Of a stretch of 64,000 nt of DNA, positions 49,501 to 62,944 are shown piece by piece. The position numbers and the translations under genes were made by a program. Each line of letters starts with the position of its first letter. The stretch's first letter is position 1. Source of the stretch: Agelaius tricolor (taxonomy: Eukaryota > Chordata > Aves > Passeriformes > Icteridae); NCBI GenBank assembly GCA_023055355.1, contig JALJCS010000001.1:102719381-102783380 (forward strand), read 5' to 3'. Below the pieces are notes generated by a model. It saw only the letters and a list, made by a program, of their open reading frames with translations, was not told the DNA's origin and searched no databases.

Positions 49501-52500
49501 AATAAAAGATCTCTATTTTACAAGGACAAATAAGAACACAAATAAATTTCCTGTTACATTATAGTAAACCTTCAACTAAGCTATTTATTTTCATGCTGGT
49601 AAGCAATTTTGCATAAAAGATCTTCTACTCTAAAATGTAGTCCCTAGTGAATTTTGTACAAGCTAATTATGGATTGGTGAAAAATAAGATAAGAGAAGTG
49701 CTGACACAATCTTAAATAACAGCATGCTAGACTAAAATGCCTAAGTTGGATAACAACTTCTGAAACTTTGCTCATTGGTGTGTACAACATTGGCTTTTAA
49801 GCAAATGTAGCTGTTTACAGCTCAGCAACATAGCTAAAGAAATGTTATAGTATACCTAAAACTATACTAATGTGATTAGAATGTCACACTCAGATCAGTA
49901 TGCTATGCATTGTGCATACCCGCAGTATGAGTGGTACATGCACCATGAAGATTAGGGTTTAAGTAATGGAGCAAATGCGAGTGTTATCTGTTTTGTATAG
50001 TTCAGGACTGCAGAAGGGACATTATTGACAATATTCAAGAAAATGTGTTGGGAAGCTGAGGAGTGAATGAAGAGCTCCTCATACCCCAATTAGTGTCTTG
50101 AACTTCTCTCATATTCTTCTGGTTTTGTTTTTTAGTTTGATTTTAGGAAGTTTTTTGTATTTTTGCTTTATTTTAAGACTATCACATCGTTTTTTACTTA
50201 TTCACTGTTTTTGTCGAAATAAATTCAAATAACTTTTGCAGACTAAGGGGAGTTGGTACTGAGTCTCTAAACTTCAAGCTTAGCAGTGCTTATTTGTACA
50301 GAGAAAAAACCTGAAGCTAAATTTATGAAAGGAGTATTTACTAAATTTAATTTTGCATACATCATTGGGAATGATGAAACACAAAAGAGAACAAATCTCT
50401 CTTTACTTATCCCTTATGATCACTTCTTAATTCTGTTGGAAATATTAAACACACTTTCTTGGGCATCTTGGCAGGGATATTAAATTCTGTCTGTGCAGCT
50501 GGACATAGTTTGAGTTTGTCAAGGGAAAAGAACCATAGTTTTCTCAGAGTTGAAAGCAAGCAGTAAAATGTGAAGGTAAAGTCTAAGCATACCGCTGAGG
50601 TATAGGATTACTTGGATAAGATGTTCACTGCCTTGTTTATTTGTTTATTTTCTCAGATATCTAGCCTCTGACATGACTTCACCTCTGGAAGAGCAGAGCT
50701 TGTTAACATATTAAATTTGTATGTCCTTCTCTTGAAAACTTATGTTCCTTGGGAGGAGAGCTGGAAACCATGCTGATGTGGTTATCATCCACTGCTGTAA
50801 TACAGTCACTATTTGGATGGTGCTCTGTGTTTCTTGAGGGGAAAGATGAGGACTACATCCTTAGTAAGACATCTGCACAAAGGGCAGGAGGGCTGTTGCA
50901 TGAACATGCCACGGTTTAAGAGCACCAAGGGGTCTCTCACACTTTTGTGTGTAGAGGATAGCAGTTCTTTCATACAAAGAAATAACATTTAGATGAACAT
51001 ATCAATCATCGAACTAAGGAAGTTTTATCTCTGTAATCATTGAGGGCAGAGAGGAGATGTTTCCATTTTTTTTCCTACATGCAAAGATGAGATCTAGGAG
51101 AGTTGTAGTTATGAAAAAAGCACCAGTTGAGCTTCCCACTTTTCATCTATTTCCCTTCCTCTTAGTAAATGCATGTGGCCTTAAGCTTAGCAATAATCGA
51201 TGCAAAGTTAAATATTTATAAACATTATTTAAAATATCATCTGCACTTTTATCATGTATGTTTACGCTAGATAAGAGGAAATGTTTTCAGTCAAATGGAA
51301 AAAAAATCAACATTCTATTTCCTGTAAAGAGAGTAAATTATCTCCCATTGAATATAATGTGCAGGAAGCTTCCAAAAGCTTCAAGATCATCTAAACAATC
51401 ACATATCTGAGACAGCTGCCAACCCTTTTTTGACTTTAAAAGAATCAGCTCCACTGTTTTCTGGAACATCTAATCTCTGCTAGATTAATTCCATGGAAAC
51501 ACATTCCAGTAGTTTAATCTCTGCTTCATTGGATTTCTTGAAAAAATAAATGATAGGCTTCTGAGCACTGAGGTTTTAGATTTTTACCTCTTTATTTCAA
51601 ATGAAACCAAAATATAATAGTGCTAGACCTAGAATCTAGGTCCTTAAATATACTTCCAACACTTGAAGAAGTATTTTGCTTTACAAAAGGACATTGCATA
51701 ATTCAGGAATTATTACATGGTGTACACTGTACTGATCCTAATATTGCAGACATGTACAAGACCAGAGTTGAAGACTTGACTGATTGAACATTGATAACAA
51801 TAGTTTCAGTGGAGCCAATTATAAGGTTAATCATGCATATAATCATACATGTAAATGTTTGTATGCAGAGGTATATTATTACAAAATTCATTTTCATAAA
51901 TGCTTGTATCCTGTCCCCATTGAGATTCTATTTCTGGATCCTATATGTGAAGAAAAACTGAAACAGAATTTGAACCTTTCAGAGTTTCCACTTTATGAAC
52001 ACTAGAGCAAAGAAAGTGTGAAACAGAAAAGTGTACTCACCTTTATAAAAAGAATTCATAACAGAAAATCAGAATGGATTGACGAATGGATTCTGCACTG
52101 CAGCTTTTTCATACAGGGCCTTGGATTAAATTCTGATTATAAATTATAGTCACTTATTAATAATAGTTATGTCTCATTTTACATAAACACCTGCTGAAAA
52201 CTCATCGGGAGCAGCCATTTTTCAGTTGTTCCTCTATAGGGCTGTGTATATCTTCCATTTAGGTAATCTTCACCAAAAAAAAAAATGGAAATGCTTCCAA
52301 AAACTATGTTAAAAATGAATGCAAAACACAAAAGCAAAATTCATTTATATCTGTCCTAGTTATTACTCAGAAAGTGTAGGATAAATCACACTGTCTCTCA
52401 CTGTTCACATGATCTGCATACAGCTAATATTTTAAGCAGAGAAATACAGAAATGTGAAACTACATGAAACTACTGCAGATTCACCCAGAAAAATAATAAT

Positions 52501-53021
52501 TATTTGTTCTCTTTAAGATAGTCTTGAGATAATAGCCATGATCTTACTTCTATTAAATAAAAGTAGGATATCTGTTTACAGAAGAGGACCCAGAGGGGAA
52601 GTAAAGATGTAAAAAAACTTGTTTGATTTATAAAGTTCTGTGACTTAGAATACCAGCTCGGGATTCTCATGACAATTTTACAGTCAGAATAATAAACAAT
52701 TTTCATCTAGATCAACTGAAGAATTCCAAATAATAACTTGTTCATCTCAAGCAAGTATTCATTTGACTCCCAGTGCCAGTTTAACAGTTATCCTGTGAAT
52801 AAAGGAAATTATAATTTTTTGCTACATCATTTATACTACTAGTGAAATATTTAAGATATATTTGTAATCTTTCCCATAGGAAAGTTTCTAAATGTATTCA
52901 TCTGATTTTCCAGGGGTTTTGGTCTCTTGACAAAGATGATAGTGATATCTTGTCTTAAATTCTGTGAAATAGTGATCAACTGCTCACATACAGTTGGATA
53001 CATTGTTGCAGCCTTTGTGGT

Positions 53022-53037
53022 AATAAAAGCTTTTATT
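53022..53037. repeat. 16-bp perfect palindrome
   Basis: AATAAAAGCTTTTATT reads the same on both strands. It is AT-rich and may be chance. It also contains AATAAA in both orientations. Confidence 0.5.
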
Positions 53038-53796
53038 TAAAATCCTCTAATGAGCCATTGAGGAAAGGATATGAGTAATATTTGAAATTCAGTTCATATG
53101 ACCTTGACAGCCAACACAAAGCACGGGAGAGGAGCACACAATGAAACCAATATGGAAAAAAAAGGATCCTTTTAAACATATCCTACTGAGAGAGAGTTTT
53201 TCTCTTCATCTCTCATTCACAATGAAAATGGATTGAGGTAAAATGAGTTTCCATATCCTCACATATGGACCAGTGTATTCACCAAACTCCCATTTCATTT
53301 ACTACAGCATCATAAGGGGATCAAAATGGATTCACTGGAAAGTTCATAGTACATATGCATCCACAAGTCCAAAAAGTTAAAGACATGAACATTGGAAAAG
53401 CGTATACATGTTTCAATATCCTCTTGAGTGAAACTCATTTTTCCGGCTAAACATCTTATAATAGGTCACTGGAATGCTTCTGACACCAGGCAAAAATGGC
53501 CAGGGGTCCCTTCTCTAACTTTCCACAATTTTCTCACATGGAACCTAAATTACCTAACACTTTCTTGAATGGATTCCACCGTAATTCAATAAAATGTACT
53601 AAGGGGAACCGAGGAGCAATGCTGGAGCAAATTTGATTTCAGCTACCACCCACCCTTTAATTGCTTCAGTGTCTGAAGTCTCTGACCATTTAATCTTTGA
53701 GGCACTAATAATGTGCCTAAATGATCAGTTACAAGTTTTTAAAAATTGCCTTGTGTACATGCATTAGGAGCTTTTGGTAGGCTGCGGTGGGAAGAA

Positions 53797-53810
53797 GTTG
53801 CTATAGAAAC
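53797..53810 (+). promoter_or_regulatory. X-box-like (RFX) motif
   Basis: GTTGCTATAGAAAC resembles the RFX X-box consensus GTNRCC-N(0-3)-RGYAAC with a two-base spacer and about two mismatches. No transcription start is identified nearby, so the role is unproven. Confidence 0.2.
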
Positions 53811-54678
53811 ACCACCTTAACACACTCCATTCACTGATGGCTATAAAGAGATACAATGGTCCCTACATAACTGCTACTAATCCACATGATATTCGAAAAT
53901 TGCCAGTTTTTTTCTCTCAAAATTCTTACTTGCAATGCCAGGGGAACTCCCCCTCCTTCTCTGCACCTTAGCCTCCAACCTCTCCATTCAAACCTTCCCA
54001 GATGGAACTTAGCTTGAGTATCTACTTGCCTGTGTTATTTTGTTCTGCTTCATGCAGGCAGCTGAATTCAGCTGTGATCTACACAATATGAAAAACTCAA
54101 CAAGATTAAATAAAATCAGCTGCTTTGTCAGAAATACTTATGCAACCAACTGGCAAAATATGTTGAGAGCATTAGTGTGGAGTAATGCTTGGAAGAAATG
54201 AACCTTTTTTATTTCCTGTAGCTTTTCCTATCTGATTCAGACTGCTGAAAAACTGCTCTCCCATCCATTGATCCACTTCACCTTCTTTCCAGAATTTCTC
54301 TCCTTAATCTGTTGGGTAATTAAATGTGTCCTTTCAGCCATTCCTTATTCATCTTTTAACATTCTCAACATTTAATCACCTGTAGAGGATAGAAGTACAT
54401 GCACAGTACTATTAATCTTTCTTGATTGTAATTGTGATTCAATTTGAGATGACAATCTCTGAAGAAAACTCAAAAATTAAATCTACCCAAGACCAAAACT
54501 AAATTCAATATATCTTGTGGAGTTTACCACAGTCAAACCTTAAAGCATTAATTCAGGAGGTAGACAACCTGACTTCTAGATTATCCTTAGCTTGGAGAGA
54601 GGTATAAACCTAAAAGAACATAATGGCCTTTTTTTCTCCTTCAGATTGTTTTCTGTTCTATTAAGGTAAGCAAAAAAA

Positions 54679-54700
54679 CCAAACCAAACCAAACCAAACC
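54679..54700 (+). repeat. (CCAAA)n microsatellite in an A/C-rich tract
   Basis: About four to five CCAAA units followed by A-rich sequence with scattered C to about 54760, with almost no G or T. The tract creates spurious open frames on the minus strand (54576-54773). Confidence 0.8.
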
Positions 54701-55159
54701 AAAAAAAACACAAAAAAAACCCCACCAAACCTAAAACCACAAAAACAAAACAACCAAAAAAAAGAGCATGCATTTGAAGCAGAATAATTAGAGAACTTAT
54801 CTAGAATAAATTATCACAGCTGGATTGTCTTCCAAGGCCATTGAAGCAAAAGAGAGAATTTAAACAGTATTTTTCTCTGCAGATTTTATATATCTGCTTT
54901 CTTCTGCTTACTAAGATTGCAGATGGTTCTTTTTGATTACTTTGTTTAGTGACCTTCTCCTTTCTAGATGTGAGCCCCTACAGTGTCTTTTGGGTACTAT
55001 CTGGGCTAGATATCTGAAGTGTTAGGAATTCCAAATTCCAGATCAATTTCCTCCTTTAAAAAATTCCCAAATCATGTAACTAAAAGGAATGTATTAATTT
55101 CTTGGTCTGTAAACACTTGTGAAATTATGCCGTCCATCAGAAGTTTCCATTTAACTGAT

Positions 55160-55586
55160 TGCCCTGTTTTGGACTGGGATAAAGTTAGATTTCTTTTTAG
55201 CTGTTGCAGGGCTGTCTTTTTTTATTTAAGATGAGAAAAAACTTTAGTAACACGCTAATCTTTTAGGTGTTGTTAAGCAGTGTTTACACAAAGTTAAGGA
55301 CTTTTCAGCTTCTCACAGCACCCCAGCCATGAGTGGACTTGGGGGCACAAGAAGCTGGAAGGACACACAGCCAGAACAGCTGACCAAAACTGGCCAAAGA
55401 GATATTCCATACTGTACGATGTCATCCTCATTTTATAAACTGGGGGGAAGGCTGCCTGGGCGTTGCTTCTTGGAAACTGCCTGGGAATCAGTGGGTAGGT
55501 TGTGAGTAACCTCACTGTGCATGACTTGGGTTTGATTTTTTTTTATTTGTGTATCATTAATATTATTTGTCCTCCCTTTTCTGTAC
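55160..55586 (+). mobile_element. ERVL-like LTR, 3' end missing
   Basis: The start 'ttttggactgggat' followed by 'aaagttagatttcttttta', then 'ttaagcagtgtttacac', 'caagaagctggaagga', 'cagaacagctgacc', 'agatattccatac', a TATA box TATAAA (55434-55439) and 'ctggggggaaggctgcctgg' follows an avian ERVL-type LTR as I recall it. The CpG-containing promoter sites expected in younger copies are decayed ('gatgtcatcctca' where a CRE-like site would be). The polyadenylation region and 3' terminus are not present: similarity fades at about 55586. Frames inside (73 codons minus) are not genes. Confidence 0.65.
55434..55439 (+). promoter_or_regulatory. TATA box of the ERVL-like LTR
   Basis: TATAAA precedes a G-rich stretch where the LTR transcription start would lie. 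Activity is unknown and the element is damaged. Confidence 0.4.
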
Positions 55587-55710
55587 ATGTAGCACGCCAT
55601 AGTATGTACAGAGGATAATATAGTGTATACTATATATATATATGGTAACCTTCTCTGGGTTTTATGTGTATATAGTATGCTGTAAAAAAACTGTCAAAAG
55701 TCTATGATTG
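55587..55710. other. Spacer between two LTRs with a (TA)n run
   Basis: About 120 bp containing alternating TA at 55631-55643 and further TA-rich sequence. It may be the decayed remainder of the first LTR or old target DNA. Confidence 0.4.
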
Positions 55711-56277
55711 TGTTCTGGTTCCAGCCAAGACAGAGCTAGGTTTTGCAGTAAGCAGAAGGAGGCATGGCTAGAACCCAGAGATTATTCTATGCAATTCATA
55801 TCAGTGTCAGGGGTAGGGAAGGAAGTTTCTTCTGAGAAGAAGTGATTCCTTCCAGTCAAGCCAGTGAGGTGGATGGAGCAGTGGGGTAGTGCTGGTCACA
55901 AAGGGAGAGAGCAGTGGCTTGGCACTGGCCCTGAGCTGACGGGAGCTGTCAGGAGCTGTCAGGATGGTGTGGCTGGGGCTGGCTGAGCTCTGTGGTGATT
56001 AGTTTTGCATGTGAATCACTCTCTCTTTTGTGCATTTTTGTTATTAAACATTGCTGCTGTTACTGTTTCTTCTTCTTATCTCAGTGCTGTTTCCAGTAAA
56101 CTGTTCTTATTTCAACTTGTGTTCTTTACCTCTTTTCCCCTCCAATCTTCCTCTCTATCCTGACAAATGGAGTGGAAGGATAGGAGGTGAAAGCGAGCAT
56201 GCAGCATGTGATTTGGAGAGTCTAGATTTTTTATTTGGGAGAACTAAATTGGAAAGTACCATTCCTAAACCATAACA
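55711..56277 (+). mobile_element. ERVL-like solo LTR
   Basis: A 567-bp element with terminal inverted repeats TGTTCTGGTT at the left and AACCATAACA at the right (nine of ten positions complementary). It is flanked by GATTG (55706-55710) and GATAG (56278-56282), a 5-bp duplication with one difference, the size expected for ERVL. An ATTAAA signal (56043-56048) and 'agtaaactgttcttatttca' downstream fit the R region of avian ERVL LTRs. No internal retroviral sequence is adjacent. The 74-codon frame at 56051-56275 lies wholly inside and is not a gene. Confidence 0.68.
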
Positions 56278-57438
56278 GATAGGTAAAAGCTATTTTGACA
56301 AAATAATTTTTTCTGTAATGAAGCTGTAAAAATATCCTATGTTTTTAATGTGAGGAAATAAAAATATTTTCATTTTGTGCTTTCTTTTTTTTTACTTTAA
56401 CTGTAAAAACTGCTTTGATGGTAATGGTACATTATCTTATTTTTAGCATCGCTACAATTTTAGAAAAAAAACTTCTTTTTAAGATTCAACAAAAATTGTT
56501 TTTAAACAGTTGTTGCAATCCCTTATTATCTTGAGGTAAAACTTCTTTATATATAAATGTAATAACTTATCTCTTAATAGTACCAGAACTTTTTTAACAC
56601 AAAAAAGAAAAAGAATAGAACAGAGGATGAAAAAAGGATTCTTATTTAAAGGATTAAAATATAAAATCATTAAAAATTGAAGATAAAATAATTTAATCCA
56701 TCTAGTTTGTGCTCTTTATAAGCAATGAGAATGGGTTGCAAGAAACCAAAGTATTCCATGAACTTAGTTTCATTTATATAGGAAGAAGGATAACCCTACC
56801 CAATATGATTAATCCGAAAAAATTGTTGAACGTCAGGTTCTTTAATGTCATCTCACCTTATTAAAATGAGACACATACAAGTGTTGTGTTAAAAAATACC
56901 AACAGTTTTTACATGAACCCTACCTAGGCTGATTTATACAATATTAAGAGCAGCTGCAGAAGTCTTTTTCTTTGAAACTTAGATAAGTGATATCTCACCA
57001 CCCTATACTATTAGGAAGCAGTCTCTGGTCTAATGTAACAAGAATTATCTCCTGTCGTATTACTTCTCCTTTACTTTTGTGCTTATTTCCAATTTCAGAG
57101 ATGTTTTCGTAGCTCAAAGACTTCTCATATGGTGTGAGTGCACAGTTCCCACTTCTTTCTCACATTGAATCATTGCTTATTTATTCACCTCAAGAAGTGG
57201 TTGACACCACACTTGAAAATAATAACTTTTTTAAACATTCTCACAGTAAAATTGTTGGCTTTCTAATGCTCTCTATATTTTTTTGAAAGGAACTAGTGTT
57301 ATACTAACCTGTTAGATATTACTATGGAAAATATAAATCTCTGCCTTTTCTTATCCTTTATTTTTATGCTTATAACAATTTAAAGAGATAGCATGAAAAC
57401 ATGGCACATCTCACTCTGGACACAAAATTAAAAATAAC

Positions 57439-57474
<36 letters not shown>
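57439..57474 (+). repeat. (TAG)n trinucleotide microsatellite
   Basis: Twelve uninterrupted AGT/TAG units (36 bp). Long pure runs of this type are usually length-variable, so it is a likely polymorphic marker. Confidence 0.95.
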
Positions 57475-57475
<1 letters not shown>

Positions 57476-60322
57476 AAACAAGAAACAAACAACTGACCAA
57501 ACAAAAAAAACCTAACCAAAAACCTCAACCATCTAAAAAAACTAATTTATTCTCAGTTTACTTTTGCCACTGTTTAGACCTGAAACACTGAACATGTCTT
57601 TTCCAGTTGTTGGTAGGATGGGAAACAAAAATTTAAGACAATAATTATTTCACCTCTGGTGTGCCATGAACACAGAGTTTTGAAGGAATTTTGCAGTTAA
57701 CTGTTATCCTGACTGTGCAATGGTAGCTGGTTGTGTATGATCAGTAAATTAATAATCCTGCTAAGTAACCAGACAGCTTTTGAGCTTGATCAGAAGTTGA
57801 AAGGATTTCTTTGATACGATGTTTTTTTTAATATTAGACCATTAAAATTATACTGTACTCTATACTCAATGAAAAAAGAAAAAAGACAGTTATTATGTCT
57901 GTAATCATTACGTGATTTTGAAGGTTAATTGGTAATAAAATCTGAAATGTCCAAGCTGTTACAATCATAACTATTATATCAGTTTTAGAACAAAGATCAC
58001 ATAACTAGTGAACTATAACAGACCTCCCAGTTTTTATGAAATATGTCTCAGGAGGTCTGTTAATCTCTTCTGGGCCATCTGTCCTATTTGAATCAGAGAA
58101 GATAAAGACTTTTTGGGATCAGGGAGAAAGTAGGTCATTGCATTCTGGGACATATCTAACTTAGGTAGAAATATCCATGAGGGGCTGTTAAACAAGGATC
58201 ATTGAACAGGACACATGAATGACTAGAAGTCTGGCTAGAAGACTCCTAAAAGTACAATTCTTTACACAGAATTTTACCACAGCTTGCTGAAGTTAGCAAG
58301 AGATAGAAAAATTACAGTGATTGCAGTTTGGATTCCCTACACTTTATCAGAAATTACTTCCCTCATCTTCATGAGATTTGTCTTGCCCATTGTGCTTTTT
58401 TTAATTAAGAAAAAAAAGGCCTTTTCATGTAAGTATGTACTGAAAAACGGCAATATAATTTAATTAATTTATTGGTCTCAATTATTTAGTCTCTGGCAGA
58501 GAAAGAGATTTTTGTTGTTCTTTTACTTTTTTTTTTTCCCACTAAAAAGTGTATTCATGGTATAAAAATTCAAACAACCACTAAATAAAACAGCAATATT
58601 TAACAAACCACAGAAATATGATAATGAAATTTACGAAAGTTTAGCAGTTACAGGCAGTTTGTATTGCCCTGTAGAAGCAGGTCCCAGAAAGGGTCTGGCA
58701 AGTTCAGCTCCTCACCAGCGTTGCCCCTTGGTGCTCTGCTGTATCCGTGCTCCCGTAAGGGCTAATCCTCACACTCATTCTGTCTCCACTACTAGAATGG
58801 CTTGCTGTTGGCTTATCAGTCTACCCCTGGGAAGAAGTACACAGAGACTTCTCTTTAATTGGGACTATGCATTTCAGAACAGCTCGAGATATTTTAATGG
58901 CCTCCTAGATATCAGTAGGGAACCATACGTTTCATCAGGTTCAGCTATACAACAATGAACAACCTTTTCAGAGCCTGTCAGGGACAGGGAGTTTAGACTG
59001 CTGTATGTGCATTTGTTTCTCTTTGAATGCTCCATCTCTCTGCAAGTAATATTGTCCAACAAGGGAAAAGGACTTTTTTATTATTTCAACCCTAAACATC
59101 AAAAGCTGTCTCTCATCTTTTCCCCTTCAACTTAGTACAAATAACCAACTAGTCAAAGAGCAAGAACTGCCTTAAACAAACTACAAAGGAATCAGAATAG
59201 CCAAAGATGTAAAAAAACCTGAGCTTCAGATATGGCTCCCTGATAATAACATTGTTATGTTAAGCCACTGGGTTGACTAGACTAAAATATCATACTGAAC
59301 CTTGCTTTTAAGTACATCATTTCAGAGGCTGAATTTCAGACTTCAGCTTTTCTAAACTGTGAAACCTCTACGTACAACATAGTTAAAATATTATTTTTAA
59401 TTTAATTTGTTAAAAGCTCTACTGCTTTTAGCTTGCACCTCATAATACAGTGCAACATTTGATTATATTTATGTAAAAATAATTCACACAGGAAACCATC
59501 TTTAAAACTACCAGATATACTGATAGCAGAGCTCTCAGTATTCCCAAATATTCCCAAAGCAGTATGCTTCACATCATCTCAATAGCACAAATATACAAGC
59601 AAACAAGAAAGACGTGGTGCTTTATGCAAACCTAGGTATATTTAGTTCTTACTCTTGCAGCTGAGCACTGTTGAACTAGTAAGTGTGTGCAGCAGGAAGA
59701 TTCTCACTGATGAGAGGCCACTTTCACTACAAGAAAAGAAATCCAAACACTGAAAAGCCCCAGATACTTCATTATGTTACTTTGGCTTGTTGAGGTGCTG
59801 TGTATAAGCTACACCGGTGTAACAGGGCCATATTATACTTTCATCTGATGGCAAATGTGATGTAAAACTTCTCCCAAAGACCCAAATGATGTTTTGGTTT
59901 TTTTTTTGTTCCTTTGAAATTAGGTGTTTTATTTCTTGTTTGCAGTAGGTTAAGATTCACATTAACTTAGTTAAAACACCTGTCTAAGGTGTGATAAGTC
60001 AATTATATGTCTTAATCTGTATATCCTGGACTGATATGCATTTAGGAAGGATCTAGAGCCAGCACCTGGTGGTTCTGTTTCTGTCTATCCTTGCTCTAAT
60101 AAATTTGTTAATTAGCTCAGAGATGAAAGGAGGCTATAATATATTCTAAAGTCAAAAGAGACTGGACGGCAATATTGATGGCTGAGCTTTCAGACCTCCT
60201 GAAAATATTCAGTTCACCTTACTTCATCTAAGGCTTATTTAAAGATGATCTGGAAGCAGGTGAGGACTAAAATGAATTTCCCATGGGTGTCAGCCTGTTT
60301 TGAATGCATCCACATTCCTCAG

Positions 60323-60415
60323 GTCACCAGTTGCACTGTCACCAGCAGCTGTCAGTTCTCGTGCTCCTGGACTTCCTGTCACCAGGCAGCAGAGAAAGTG
60401 TCACCTTTATTTAAG
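60323..60415 (+). CDS. Weak candidate 93-bp exon
   Basis: An acceptor-like CATCCACATTCCTCAG precedes 93 bp of open frame that ends TTTAAG followed by GTAAGG. Both junctions are phase 0, and the 31 codons encode a Cys/Ser/Thr-rich peptide (VTSCTVTSSC, CSWTSCHQAAEK). It lies inside a 136-codon open frame at 60245-60655. No family is recognised and chance is a serious alternative. Confidence 0.12.
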
Positions 60416-62944
60416 GTAAGGATGACCAGATTCCTAAATACAAGTGTCATGGAACAATACTTTCAGATGTTAAAATTTCATGATCTTAGCATATCCTTGG
60501 ATTCTTTTGGAACAACTGGACAAGAATGCATTTTGTCAAGGGCTATCACACTGCATGCTATTGTAGTTGGAGGCTTTAATGTCTTGTGGAGGATTGCAAA
60601 TAGTAGGAGGAGGAGGAAAGCAGGAGGAAAAGAGAAGGTGCTCCCAAAGACATGAGATTATCCCAGGAGTGAAGCCTCTAGATGATGCTAACCTATACAG
60701 GGTTTAGATATTTGGTTGGGATATGCTCTCATGCCCTGCTTTGTTTAGCTCATTAAGGAAAAGATGAACATGCCCTTGCCTGGAGGAAATCTGGCTAACG
60801 TCTGTTGCTTGTGCCATACCAAAAGGGCTTCACTCCTCCCAGTGTGTGCAGAAACACAGAAACAGAGGGAGGCTGATGTCTGAAGGCCAGACTTTCAGTG
60901 TTTCTCCAGCCATTACAGAGAACTTACACTGGCTTCAGCAAGGCTCCCAACCCTACAAGAGCACCCCACAGCCGTCTGTAGGGTCAGTGTGATACCAGTA
61001 ATTCTGCTGCTCCATGTGTGCTGAGAAAGGCTGGATATTCCCATGAGAAAGGACCTGTAGGAATATGACACTGTTTGTGAGAAAAATTAGGTGTAAAAAT
61101 TTAGCCCCAAATACCTTAAAGCATTCTTACAAAACTTTCTATATTGCAGTAATTATGACTAAAAATTCATTTTTTAGTGACTTTTATATAGCTAGTCTTT
61201 CCATAGCATTCAGCACTTAAAGTTCTCATGGATTCTGCCTATGTTATAGCTACTTAAGAGCCTTAAAGCTAATGATTATTTTAAATTATATTTTAAGGAT
61301 TAGGTAGAAAAGAACTTGTGTTTCTGCCTTCCTTTGTCTCAGAAGTCTGCCCTAGCATGAAAAATAGATTGTGTTTGTTCCTACAGAAAACAACCTCAAT
61401 CCTTGCTTAGAGGAATCAAGTAATGCAGCTAAAAAAGGTCATAATTTCCCCAGCATGTGTGGAAAATGATACATAGAACATATCTATTTTGCATTTATGT
61501 GCAAAAATTACAACAGTAGCAAAGACAGCAAAGTACCCATCCTTTTAAAAAGGGATCTGGAGAACAAAAAGCTCTGAGCTTCCCCAGCACTTCAGCTTGG
61601 GTCTTTTCCTACTCTTCCTTAAAGTGTGAGAATTATAAAATTATTTCAGTGGACCTCTGTTTTGTCATTAGCTCTTGTCATTCCTCCTCGGCAATGAGGA
61701 ATGATTAAAATCACCCCAGGAGAGGTAAAGCAGCAGTGAAGGACTTGTGTGTATCCCGAAGTATTTTAAACTGGATGCATAACAGATGAAATAAGTTGCC
61801 CATAAGGGCAAATAAAGAGAACATACATTTTAGTTGTTTTACAAAAGGGAAGCTAAACTATGTACAGTACAAATTCTTATGAGTTCTTTTCCAGGAATAA
61901 AAATCAGCCAAAATTTTCAGAGTATTTTAGACATTATTTTCATTCTTTTTTTAATCTCAGTTTATCTTGTTCCCTTAACACAGTTCCTGGATGCACTGCC
62001 TTAAATACCATAAAGTGTCACATGCATATGATTTCCTCTATGTACAATCTTCTTCAACAATGAAAGATCTAATTTCACCATTTCTGCTATCTGCAGTGAA
62101 TTTTTTTCACACAGCTCTAGATGGCAGTGCTGATAAACAACTAGTACACTCAGCAGGGATATATTTTACTTGGTGAACTGCTACAATTGATTTGAAGTCT
62201 TAACCTTTCCTCCACTTACCCTGTTTCCCACTCTACCACCTGCAGCCCTATAAACAGAAAAGACTTGCATGATGGAAGCCATCTGTACAGTAACTCATCT
62301 CATCAGAGTGCTGAAGAGCTGTTCTGCTCAAGTGTTATCAATGTCTTCCAACTCACTGTGTATTTTTCTTATTGCTAAAAACAATCCCAAGCATTCTCTT
62401 TGGCAGATTAGTAAGGAATTCAAGTAGCAGATGTTCAAATCACTTTTTATTTTTTGCATATTGAATCTCCATAAGGATACCAAGATCTGTTTCTTGGTCT
62501 TTGTGCTAAGTGTAGCAGTTCAATCATCTCTTCTCTACAGACAGAAACTACGGAAATGCCTGAGAATATATTAGCTGAAAACCCATGTACATTTTTAAAA
62601 AATTATATTTAGCTTCCCTGGGAAATACCAAGAATAACATAAGCTGATTTTTATTCCTATGCCCCCATGAAAAATAAATATTGTGTCACAGGGAATACCT
62701 GAGTACATGTTTACAAGCTACTGTTGCACAAACTTCCTTCAATCAAAACTCTCCCTAACGTACAACAAATAGAAATGCCTGCCTTACATTCCTCAGTATA
62801 AATTTGGCATAAAAAGTTGTCCTCTGAAGACATGAGTGAAGTTGTCTGATGGGATAAAATCTATTGGATTAGTTGGACTGCAAATCTTTGATAGCATATG
62901 TGTTCTCTGTCTTGCACAGATACAGAATTCTCATTATAATTTTT

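Larger units (their letters stand above)
41996..55159. other. Long unique AT-rich stretch, no gene recognised
   Basis: I find no LINE, LTR or SINE by eye over about 13 kb, in contrast to the LINE-rich block to the left. It holds the candidate exon at 42372-42491, a perfect hairpin at 43520-43545, a 16-bp palindrome at 53022-53037, an X-box-like site at 53797-53810 and a CCAAA repeat at 54679-54700. T/G-rich patches lie near 42660-42740 and 50110-50200. Open frames are under 100 codons. Confidence 0.5.
56278..62944. other. Unique DNA, no gene recognised
   Basis: AT-rich on the left, somewhat less so at 58660-58960 and 60240-61050. It contains a (TAG)n microsatellite and a weak candidate exon at 60323-60415. 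No mobile element is recognised. The frames at 58659-58958 (99 codons) and 60245-60655 (136 codons) have no known motifs. Confidence 0.5.

Noticed and set aside
54576..54773. 65-codon hydrophobic minus-strand frame (Phe/Gly/Val-rich)
   Set aside because: It is the translation of the CCAAA/A-rich microsatellite, not a membrane protein.
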